Below, piece by piece: positions 7,786 through 13,638 of a stretch of DNA of 29,288 bases. Each line of letters opens with the position of its first letter. Position 1 is the stretch's first letter. Both the position numbers and the translations under genes were made by a program. The notes beneath the pieces were generated by a model. That model was not told where the DNA came from and searched no databases. It worked only from the letters and a program-made list of their open reading frames with translations. The stretch comes from JASHVB01 sp049522565 (GTDB lineage Bacteria > Pseudomonadota > Alphaproteobacteria > Acetobacterales > Acetobacteraceae), in NCBI GenBank assembly GCA_049522565.1, contig JBEKNT010000024.1, positions 1 through 29,288 on the forward strand, read 5' to 3'.

Positions 7786-7876
7786 TTCCCCCTCCCCTTG
7801 AGGGAGGGGGCTAGGGGGAGGGTGGCTCGCGGCACTAACCCCTCCCCCTAGCCCCCTCCCTCAAGGGGAGGGGGAA
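7786..7876. repeat. 37-bp perfect inverted repeat with 17-nt loop between paaB and paaC
   Basis: The left arm (7786-7822) and right arm (7840-7876) are exact reverse complements, with a 17-nt loop. The arms contain blocks such as CCCCCTCCCCTTGAGGG and CTAGGGGGAGGG. In RNA it would form a very stable stem of about 37 bp inside the paa operon. It looks like a dispersed palindromic repeat that may attenuate transcription or fix mRNA 3' ends after paaAB. Confidence 0.9.
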
Positions 7877-7908
7877 TTCCTATCCACCCAGCGACCCGCC
7901 GTGGACCC

Positions 7909-8676
7909 ATGGGCGCCACATCGATCACTCCTGCCGCATCACCCCTCGTGCTCGCCTTGCTCTGCCGGGCGGACGACGCGCTGGTGCTCGGGCACCGCCT
8001 GTCCGAGTGGACCGGGCACGCGCCGCTGCTGGAGGAGGAACTGGCGCTGGCCAATATCGCGCTGGACCTGATTGGGCAGGCGCGGGCGCTGTATAGTGAG
8101 GCGGGCGGGGTGATCGGGCGGACCGAGGACCATCTCGCCTATCTGCGGGACGCGCCGCAGTGGCGCAACGCGCTGATCATGGAACTGCCGAATGGCGACT
8201 TCGCGTTCACCATGGCCCGGCTGCTGCTGGTGTCGGCGTTCGCGCTGCCGTTCTGGCGCGCGGCTTGCGGGTCGTCGCATGCGGGGATCGCGGCGATCGC
8301 CGCCAAGGCGGAGAAGGAGACGGACTACCACCTGCGCCACGCGGCCGAGTGGCTGATCCGGCTGGGCGACGGCACCGCGGAATCGCATCGCCGCGCGCAG
8401 GACGCGGTGGACGCGCTGTGGCCCTACACCGGGGAACTTTTTGCCCCCGCCGAGGATCGGGAGCTGGTCGAGGCCGGTGTCGTGCCGGACCCGGCCGGGC
8501 TGCGGCCCGCCTGGGAGGCGACGGTCGGTGCCGTTTTGGCTCGCGCGACGCTGGCGCGCCCCGAGGATGGCTGGATGCAGTCGGGCGGGCGCATCGGGCG
8601 GCATACCGAGCATCTCGGGCACCTGCTGGCGGAGCTGCAATTCGTGCAGCGGGCCTATCCGGGGGCGACATGGTAG
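7909..8676 (+). CDS. paaC: 1,2-phenylacetyl-CoA epoxidase subunit PaaC
   Basis: Ferritin-like structural subunit that pairs with PaaA, 255 residues. Recognised by DDALVLGHRLSEWTGHAPLLEEELALANIALDLIGQAR near the N-terminus, AKAEKETDYHLRHAAEWLIRLGDGT in the middle and RIGRHTEHLGHLLAELQ at the end. The start at 7909 is placed by family N-termini; no good ribosome-binding site is seen. It lies 137 bp after paaB, with the hairpin between, and its 3' end overlaps paaD by 7 bp. Confidence 0.95.
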   Translation: MGATSITPAASPLVLALLCRADDALVLGHRLSEWTGHAPLLEEELALANIALDLIGQARALYSEAGGVIGRTEDHLAYLRDAPQWRNALIMELPNGDFAFTMARLLLVSAFALPFWRAACGSSHAGIAAIAAKAEKETDYHLRHAAEWLIRLGDGTAESHRRAQDAVDALWPYTGELFAPAEDRELVEAGVVPDPAGLRPAWEATVGAVLARATLARPEDGWMQSGGRIGRHTEHLGHLLAELQFVQRAYPGATW

Positions 8677-9161
8677 GCGCGGCGGACCGGCTAGAGCACG
8701 CGCGGGCGGCGGCAGCGTCGGTGCCGGACCCGGAGATACCGGCGCTGACCATCGCGGACCTGGGGATGCTGTGCGACGTGGCGCTGGTTGGCGACTCGGT
8801 CGAGGTGGCGATCATGCCGAGCTACCTGGGCTGCCCGGCGACGCTGCCGATCGCGCAGGATGTGGCGGCGGCGCTGGCGGCGGCCGGGTTTCCGGGGGCT
8901 CGGGTGCGCACCGTGCTGACGCCGGCGTGGAGCAGCGAGCGGATTACCGAGGAGGGGCGGCGCAAGCTGGCGGCGTGCGGGATTGCTCCGCCGGAACGGG
9001 GGGCTGCGCGGCCGGGGCTGTTCGGGGTGCGGCAACCGGCGTGTCCTCGGTGCGGCAGCGCGGAGACAGAGCAGATCAGCGCGTTCGGGGCCACGCCGTG
9101 CAAGGCGCTGCACCGGTGCCTGACGTGCCGGGAGCCGTTCGAGGCGTTCAAGTGCCATTAG
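8670..9161 (+). CDS. paaD: Phenylacetate pathway Fe-S/di-iron assembly factor PaaD
   Basis: Accessory protein for maturation of the phenylacetyl-CoA epoxidase system, 163 residues. The N-terminal MIP18/DUF59-type domain shows VPDPEIPALTIADLGM (18-33) and the conserved Cys in YLGCPAT (Cys55). The C-terminus has a zinc-ribbon-like pair, CPRC (125-128) and CLTC (150-153), with extra Cys144 and Cys162. I use the ATG at 8670, which overlaps the paaC stop by 7 bp; a much longer open frame upstream is antisense or shadow. paaE, the reductase that normally follows, is absent. Confidence 0.93.
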   Translation: MVGAADRLEHARAAAASVPDPEIPALTIADLGMLCDVALVGDSVEVAIMPSYLGCPATLPIAQDVAAALAAAGFPGARVRTVLTPAWSSERITEEGRRKLAACGIAPPERGAARPGLFGVRQPACPRCGSAETEQISAFGATPCKALHRCLTCREPFEAFKCH

Positions 9162-9230
9162 GTGTGGCGGCACCGCTTGGAGGTCGCCCGGCCACGCCTC
9201 TCCTGGTGCGGGGACAGCGCGGCGCGTGGC

Positions 9231-9424
9231 GAAGCAAGAAAGACTCAACGCAGATGCTGAAAAGATGCACGCAAAACACGCCGATGGGCCTGGGTCAGGC
9301 ACGGCGCTTCACGGCAGACATCGCACTACCGAACCCGGGGAGCCGTGCCCATGCGGCTGCTCCTGTCCCAGCTGCGTGAAACGGCGTGCATCTGCCTGCA
9401 TCTGCGTAAAACACTGCTTGCTTC
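9231..9424. repeat. Imperfect 50-bp inverted repeat
   Basis: The left arm 9231-9280 and right arm 9375-9424 are near reverse complements. They share GAAGCAAG at the outer end, then ACGCAGATGC, then AGATGCACGC and a final CACG, with a 94-bp spacer. Weaker similarity continues about 20 bp outward on each side. Each arm also contains a short internal repeat of CAGATGC-type words. This looks like a dispersed palindromic element or a small non-autonomous mobile element. No target-site duplication was identified. Confidence 0.65.
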
Positions 9425-9672
9425 GCCGCATGCCGCACGCTGCCGCGACGGGGCTCGGCGGCGGCGCAGCCAAAACCCCATGCACCCATTCATCCGCCTG
9501 CCGCCGCTGCGCCGTCCGAACGGATAGAGCGATGGACGCATGGCAATTCGTGGTGACTGTCGCGGCGGTTGTTCCAGACCATGCGCCACTGGGGTATCCG
9601 AGTTCCCTGTCCATGGTCGTGATCGGTCTCGGCCCCAGCGTGAGGGGCTACGACACCTCTCATGATGGTGCG

Positions 9673-9689
9673 GTTCATGAATCGTTCAT
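9673..9689. promoter_or_regulatory. GTTCAT direct repeat upstream of brnT (possible autoregulation site)
   Basis: GTTCAT occurs at 9673 and again at 9684, 11 bp apart (one helical turn), and overlaps an 8-bp palindrome TTCATGAA (9674-9681). It lies about 45 bp before the brnT start, where a BrnTA autorepressor site would be expected. The assignment rests on position only. Confidence 0.25.
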
Positions 9690-9731
9690 TTGGCACACGG
9701 CATTCTCCCTCCGAACCGAGAGAGCGGCAGG

Positions 9732-10028
9732 ATGCGCATCACGTGGCGGATCGAGAAGGAGCGGCGCAATATAAGCAAGCACGGCCTCGACTTCTCGCTC
9801 GCCGCGCAAGTGTTTGCCGATCCGCTGGCCGAGACGGTATGGGACCGCTTCGTCGATGGCGAGGAACGCTGGCGCACCTTCGGCGGCGTGACTGTGGGCG
9901 GGCGGTTCATGGTTGTGGTAGTGGTGCACACATATCCCGATCCGGATGACGAAACCCGGGTCCACGTCATCGGCCTGCGAGAGGCAACGGCGCATGAACG
10001 AAAACGCTACGAAATATCGCAGCTCTGA
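9732..10028 (+). CDS. brnT: BrnT family type II toxin (ribonuclease)
   Basis: RelE-like ribonuclease toxin of the BrnTA system, 98 residues. Features are the N-terminal ITWRIEKERRNISKHGLDFSLAAQVFADP (the family reads W-x3-K-x3-N-x-x-K-H-G-x-x-F), the Arg/Trp-rich middle VWDRFVDGEERWRTFG, and the C-terminal RVHVIGLREATAHERKRYE (family ISARxAxxxERxxYE). It follows GGCAG upstream of the ATG at 9732. The 14-residue extension possible from 9690 has no family support. Its end overlaps the antitoxin start by 35 bp. Confidence 0.92.
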   Translation: MRITWRIEKERRNISKHGLDFSLAAQVFADPLAETVWDRFVDGEERWRTFGGVTVGGRFMVVVVVHTYPDPDDETRVHVIGLREATAHERKRYEISQL

Positions 10029-10290
10029 TGGGAGTCCTCTGACGCCGCCGGAAATCGCTCGGCTGGACGCGATCGAGGCCCGCATGGGCGACTCGGACGC
10101 TATTCCGGAAACCTCGGATGACGCCTGGGCGACGGCGGTACGCGGCAAGCACGCCAAGGCGATGGAGGCGGCGATCTTGGTCCGCCTGGATGCCGAGGTG
10201 ATGGCGTGGTTGCGCGCGAAGGGGCCGGGATACCAGACCGAGATCAACCGCATCCTGCGCGAGAAGATGGCAGCCGAAACGGTCACTTGA
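9994..10290 (+). CDS. brnA: BrnA family antitoxin
   Basis: Antitoxin and DNA-binding autorepressor partner of BrnT, 98 residues. The C-terminal ribbon-helix-helix-like segment reads LVRLDAEVMAWLRAKGPGYQTEINRILREKM, which is diagnostic of BrnA (family LD..V..W.r..G.GyQtriN..Lr). The ATG at 9994 lies inside the end of brnT, with a 35-bp overlap, which is usual for this toxin-first pair. The N-terminal half is polar and probably wraps the toxin. Confidence 0.9.
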   Translation: MNENATKYRSSDGSPLTPPEIARLDAIEARMGDSDAIPETSDDAWATAVRGKHAKAMEAAILVRLDAEVMAWLRAKGPGYQTEINRILREKMAAETVT

Positions 10291-10383
10291 GCCAACGCCG
10301 CCACCAAGGCGCGGCATTCGGCCGGTCGCACGACCCGGCCGGCCTGCGGTGTGCGGACAGTGGAAAGTGGCGCTCCGGCATAG

Positions 10384-10517
10384 TATGTCGCGTTCCGTAA
10401 TCGCCTGATCCATGGCTATTGGAGCATCGACCATCATTTGGTTTGGACGTCATTGCGCACGATCTGCCTCAGTTGAAGCAGGAGGTGGTGCGGTTGCTGG
10501 CGACAACTTCGCCATAG
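10384..10517 (+). pseudogene. Frameshifted C-terminal remnant of a HepT-like (DUF86) toxin
   Basis: One frame from 10384 reads YVAFRNRLIHGYWSIDHHLVW; after a frame change at about 10449 the next frame reads VIAHDLPQLKQEVVRLLA and stops at 10517. Joined, this matches the C-terminal part of HepT/DUF86 toxins: the RNxLxHGYxxID box followed by vW..i..dLp.L...v..ll. The N-terminal half and the MNT nucleotidyltransferase partner are missing, so the gene is dead. Recognition is from motif memory, not from a search. Confidence 0.55.
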
Positions 10518-10977
10518 GCGCAGGCTCCGGTGACATCGCGGCGGGTGTTGGCCAGGGCGTGTCCAGCTTGAGGGCCGGCGTGTCGCGCCAGAGCGGGAAG
10601 CGATCGGGGTCGGGCGCCTGGGCCGGATCGTTGATCGCCGCCAGCGTTGCTTGCAGGAAGTCGAGGCTGTCGCGCGACAGGGCGTCGCGCAGATAATCCA
10701 GCAGGTAGCCGGCGTCCCGGGGATAGCCGACGCCGGAAGCCTGTTGCAGCTTCGGGCCGAGCAGCAGGGTCTTCAGTCGGCCTCGATTTCCTTGTGCCAG
10801 TCGCAGCCGGGGGTGAGGCGGAGCTTGTCGAACCAGACCTTGCGACCCTCGGCGACCCGCCGCGCATGCAGGGCGGCGGCGCGGTCGAAGTCGCCCGACG
10901 CGCAACTGATGAACAGCTCCGGGGGCACCGGCCGGTCGTCCTCGGTCCGCGGGTCGGGCAGGGGCGCCCTCCTCCAT
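10518..10977 (-). pseudogene. Decayed TIR-domain gene
   Basis: On the minus strand the frame from 10976 to 10773 encodes about 67 residues with PPELFISCASGDFDRAAALHARRVAEG and then VWFDKLRLTPGCDWHKEIEA before a stop. This is the first half of a TIR domain (betaA FISYAS box, alphaA, BB-loop FDK.rL.PG.dW..eIe). An ATG with GGAGGAG (10977) opens another frame that carries MEEGAP just before it and LKTLLLGPKLQQASGVGYP just after it, so two frame changes separate the pieces. The second half of the TIR domain is missing. The downstream piece (about 10770 to 10520) is not recognised. Its last part is antisense to the HepT remnant and probably not real coding. TIR proteins of this type are often NAD-cleaving immune effectors. 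Confidence 0.5.
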
Positions 10978-11123
10978 TAGCGGCGAGGCAAAATCATACA
11001 GCTATCGAAACATGAGGCAACCGATGGCATTGCGCCACTTGTCGCGGCTCCCCGGTCCAACGCCATCGGGACACGTGCCCGCTATGACGCGGCAATGACC
11101 TGCGCTTCTACGCACGCCCCGCG

Positions 11124-11495
11124 CTAACGCCGGTCCACGCTGAACCGGCCTGCGCCGTAGACCGCGAGCTGCAGGAACCCGCCGGCCATGCAGAGGTTCT
11201 TCATGAAGTTGATCATCTGCGTGGTGTCATCCGGGTGCCAATGCGCCACCAGCGCCGTTGCGATACACCAGACCGCCATCACCGGCGCGACCAGGCGGGT
11301 CTTCCAGCCAACCAGGACCAGCGTGCCGCCGCCCAACTCCACCACCACGGCCAATGCGTAGGCGGCGCCGACCAGGGGCAGGTGGTAGTGCGTGAACATG
11401 CCCATGGTGGCGCTCGGCGCCATCAGCTTGCGATAGCCGCCCCACAGGAAGATGGCGCTCATCAGCACGCGTCCGAGCAGGGCGAGCGCTTGCAT
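11124..11495 (-). CDS. DoxX family membrane protein
   Basis: Small inner-membrane protein of 123 residues with four hydrophobic segments. The N-terminal LLGRVLMSAIFLWGGYRKLMAP is the DoxX signature, and the C-terminal part has the typical FMKNLCMAGGFLQLAVYGAGRFSVD. DoxX proteins are linked to redox and sulfur or quinone chemistry, but the exact role is unclear. A good ribosome-binding site (GGAGG) precedes the ATG at 11495. It starts 15 bp after ndk ends, so the two are probably co-transcribed. Confidence 0.88.
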   Translation of the reverse strand: MQALALLGRVLMSAIFLWGGYRKLMAPSATMGMFTHYHLPLVGAAYALAVVVELGGGTLVLVGWKTRLVAPVMAVWCIATALVAHWHPDDTTQMINFMKNLCMAGGFLQLAVYGAGRFSVDRR

Positions 11496-11510
11496 CGGGC
11501 GGCCTCCGGG

Positions 11511-11933
11511 TTAGCCGGTGATCTCGATGCCGGCGAAGAAGAAGCCGATCTCGACGGCGGCGTTCTCGGCGCTGTCGGAGCCGTGCACGGAATTGGCCTC
11601 GATGTCCTCGGCGAACTGGGCGCGGATGGTGCCGGGGGCGGCCTTTTTCGGGTCGGTGGCGCCCATCGTCTCGCGGTTCTTCGCCACGGCGTTGTCGCCC
11701 TCCAGGACTTGCGCCACGACCGGGCCGGAGGTCATGAACGCGACCAGGCCGCGGTAGAATGGGCGTTCCCTGTGCACCGCGTAGAAGGCCTCGGCCTGGG
11801 CCTGGGTGAGCAACAGGCGCTTCTGGGCCACGATACGCAGGCCGGCGGCTTCCAGGCAGGCGTTGATCTTGCCGGTCAGGTTCCGCCGCGTGGCGTCGGG
11901 CTTGATGATGGACAGCGTGCGCTCGGTCGCCAT
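11511..11933 (-). CDS. ndk: Nucleoside diphosphate kinase
   Basis: Transfers the gamma phosphate between nucleoside triphosphates and diphosphates through a phosphohistidine; cytoplasmic. At 140 residues it has the standard length. The N-terminus TERTLSIIKPDATRRN carries the conserved Lys of IKPDA, and the active site NSVHGSDS places the phosphorylated histidine at His117. A good AGGAG lies 10 bp before the ATG at 11933. It lies between bfr (191 bp upstream) and the DoxX gene. Confidence 0.97.
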   Translation of the reverse strand: MATERTLSIIKPDATRRNLTGKINACLEAAGLRIVAQKRLLLTQAQAEAFYAVHRERPFYRGLVAFMTSGPVVAQVLEGDNAVAKNRETMGATDPKKAAPGTIRAQFAEDIEANSVHGSDSAENAAVEIGFFFAGIEITG

Positions 11934-12055
11934 AGGGGGAGGCTCCTGGTCGTGGATTGTGCGGGCGGGTGACTAGGCGTTTCGCGCTGCGTCGGCAACA
12001 GGCGGGGCGCTCGCGTCAGGACGGTCGGGACGGAGCGCCGACATTCCACCGGCCA

Positions 12056-12115
12056 CCCGACGGCGCCGGCGTTCGCCCGACGGCGCTGGCGTTCGCCCGA
12101 TGGCGCTGGGCGCAA
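12056..12115. repeat. Three tandem 20-bp repeats between ndk and bfr
   Basis: The unit CCCGACGGCGCTGGCGTTCG is present at 12056-12075 (one mismatch), 12076-12095 (exact) and 12096-12115 (degenerate, with changes mainly in the last third). It lies in the 191-bp gap between bfr and ndk. With only three units and no spacers it is not a CRISPR. It is probably slipped-strand expansion. Confidence 0.75.
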
Positions 12116-12124
12116 TCCGTTGGA

Positions 12125-12613
12125 TCAGTCCTTGCTGTCGTTGGCCGGGGCGCTGTTGAGCTGCATCCAGTTCTGCACGCCGAGCCGGGCGACCAGATCG
12201 AGCTGGGTCTCGATGAAGTCGATATGCTCCTCCTCGTCGCGGAGGATATGGGAAAACAGGTCGCGGCTGGGAAAATCGCGGACACTCTCGCAATAGGGGA
12301 TGGCCTGGCGCAGGTCGGCGACCGCCTTGTCCTCCTGCTGCTTGTCGGCGCGGAGCACCTCTTCCGGCGTCTGGCCGATCAGGACGGCGTTCATCCGCTG
12401 CACGTTGGGCAGCCCTTCGAGGAACAGGATGCGCTTGATCAGCCGGTCGGCGTGGCGCATTTCCTCGATCGACTCGTCGTATTCGCGCTTGCCGAACCGG
12501 GTGAGGCCCCAGTTGTCCAGCATGCGGGCATGCAGGAAGTACTGATTGATGGCCGTGAGCTCGTTGGTCAGGACGGTGTTGAGAAAGTCGATGACCTTCG
12601 GATCACCCTGCAT
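12125..12613 (-). CDS. bfr: Bacterioferritin (heme-containing iron-storage protein)
   Basis: Forms a 24-subunit iron-storage shell that oxidises and stores Fe(II). At 162 residues it has normal length. The complete ferroxidase centre is visible: Glu18, Glu51, His54, Glu94, Glu127 and His130, together with the heme-ligand Met52. The ATG at 12613 follows AGGAGA at a good distance; the nine extra residues from 12640 are not needed. The bfd gene lies 194 bp upstream on the same strand. Bfd reduces the stored iron so that it can be released, so the pair works together. Confidence 0.97.
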   Translation of the reverse strand: MQGDPKVIDFLNTVLTNELTAINQYFLHARMLDNWGLTRFGKREYDESIEEMRHADRLIKRILFLEGLPNVQRMNAVLIGQTPEEVLRADKQQEDKAVADLRQAIPYCESVRDFPSRDLFSHILRDEEEHIDFIETQLDLVARLGVQNWMQLNSAPANDSKD

Positions 12614-12807
12614 CGTTCGTCTCCTGGTAGAAGCCCACAACCCAAGGCGCGGAGCCGGGCTGCCGGCGCCGACGGCGATGCTAGCCGCGCGATGCGACCG
12701 ATACCAGGGTGTGACAGGGCCGGTGGCCGCACCGGCTTAGGGACCGTTTGGGAACAACCGGATCAGTTGCCGGCGGCTCGCAACTTCCGTGTCATGGCCG
12801 CGCCGCC

Positions 12808-13005
12808 TTAGTCGGCGGCCAGCAAGTCGGGTTGCAGCGCGGCGGCGGTGGTTTCGTTGAGAATCCGGCGGACCGTCATTGCGCAGGTGCCGCAATGCGC
12901 CGCGCAGCCGCACGCCCGGTAGATCTCGCTGGGCCGGCTGGCACCAGCCTGGGCCGCGGCGCGCACGTGGTGATCGGTCAGAGCGTTGCACAGGCAGATA
13001 TACAT
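12808..13005 (-). CDS. bfd: Bacterioferritin-associated ferredoxin
   Basis: Small [2Fe-2S] protein that docks on bacterioferritin and delivers electrons for iron release, 65 residues. The four cluster ligands are Cys4 and Cys6 (YICLCN) and Cys38 and Cys41 (HCGTC), exactly the spacing of the Bfd family. Extra Cys32 and Cys34 are also present. The gene is upstream of bfr on the same strand, and a Fur-like palindrome is centred about 71 bp before its start, consistent with induction in iron shortage. Confidence 0.94.
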   Translation of the reverse strand: MYICLCNALTDHHVRAAAQAGASRPSEIYRACGCAAHCGTCAMTVRRILNETTAAALQPDLLAAD

Positions 13006-13065
13006 AGGCGCGGCGGGCTTTCCGGTTCGTCGGGCGACCGCGGCGTTTTACCGTGCGGGGCATGT

Positions 13066-13086
13066 AATTGCAAATCATTTGCAATT
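13066..13086. promoter_or_regulatory. 21-bp Fur-like palindrome upstream of bfd
   Basis: The segment is a palindrome that is perfect except for the central base (13076). Its core TTGCAAATCATTTGCAA resembles Fur/Mur-family sites of alphaproteobacteria and the TGCAAATGAT-type flank of classical Fur boxes. It is centred about 71 bp before the bfd start, between bfd and the remnant further right. Iron-dependent repression of bfd (and possibly bfr) is the likely role. The regulator identity is inference. Confidence 0.6.
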
Positions 13087-13638
13087 GGCGCGAAGCTGAC
13101 CTGGGTTGCGGGAGGCGCAGGACGGCAGCGGCCCTCGGCTATCCCGCCCCGCCAGGATCGGCGTGCCGCACAGGATTCCGATCGGATCAGGCGATCCCTT
13201 CCGGCCCCGGCTTACGCAGCCGGCTGGCCGGTTCGACGTAGCGGTCGTTCGGTTGCAGACGGCGTCCATCGCAGAGCCCGGAAGCCGGCCTTTGATCAAC
13301 CTTGGCCGGGGTCTCAGCCCCAACCACTGCCGTATGGGTCACAGGCATACGTGGGCCGTGCGTCAGGCACACGCTGATGCGTGCAGCATGCCGCGCGCGC
13401 CCTCGCGGGCCGACCCTGCGGTCATCGGCAGGCCGGTGGTGCGCGGCAACAGATTCGCCATTTCGAACAGATCGACCGTTGCAGCATTCCGATGCGTGCC
13501 GATGCCTTGCCGCGTGGCAACGGTCCTTCTCAACCCCATCGCCATATCGCACCTCGCGCCGGTTCGCCCGTGGCACGGTCGGGTTGCAGCGGCAAACGGC
13601 GGGGCATTAGCATCGACCAAACACCGGAGGGACACGTC
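13087..13638. other. Intergenic stretch upstream of the enolase-superfamily gene
   Basis: It holds the frameshifted remnant of a small conserved gene (minus strand, 13187-13461) but no intact gene. The long open frame running into the downstream enzyme from 13381 is an upstream extension without coding support. Confidence 0.5.
13187..13461 (-). pseudogene. Frameshifted small conserved protein (MANLxPRxTGLPM family)
   Basis: On the minus strand from the ATG at 13461 one frame reads MANLLPRTTGLPMT. The adjacent frame then continues GPRGRARHAARISVCLTHGPRM and HTAVVGAETPAKV to a stop at 13187. Joined across one frameshift near 13420, this resembles a family of roughly 90-100-residue uncharacterised proteins with an N-terminal MANLxPRxTGLPM, an ARHxxR(I/V)xV..tHG core and a tAvVg strand. 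The C-terminal part is also scrambled, so the gene is dead. The family match is from memory and uncertain. Confidence 0.4.

Larger units (their letters stand above)
9162..9731. other. Gene-free stretch between paaD and brnT
   Basis: No recognisable gene. It holds an imperfect inverted repeat (9231-9280 with 9375-9424) and, near its right end, two GTTCAT half-sites before brnT. The open frames on both strands (for example 9532-9774 plus, 9490-9696 minus) show no recognisable motif and no good ribosome-binding site. Confidence 0.6.

Noticed and set aside
9532..9774. Plus-strand open frame before brnT
   Set aside because: It has no motif and no ribosome-binding site, and its end overlaps brnT in another frame.
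10450..10517. C-terminal end of the minus-strand frame overlapping the TIR remnant
   Set aside because: It is antisense to the HepT remnant, Pro/Ala-rich, and shows no homology to known folds that I can see.
12056..12115. Possible CRISPR array
   Set aside because: The three 20-bp units are head to tail with no spacers and no cas genes are present.
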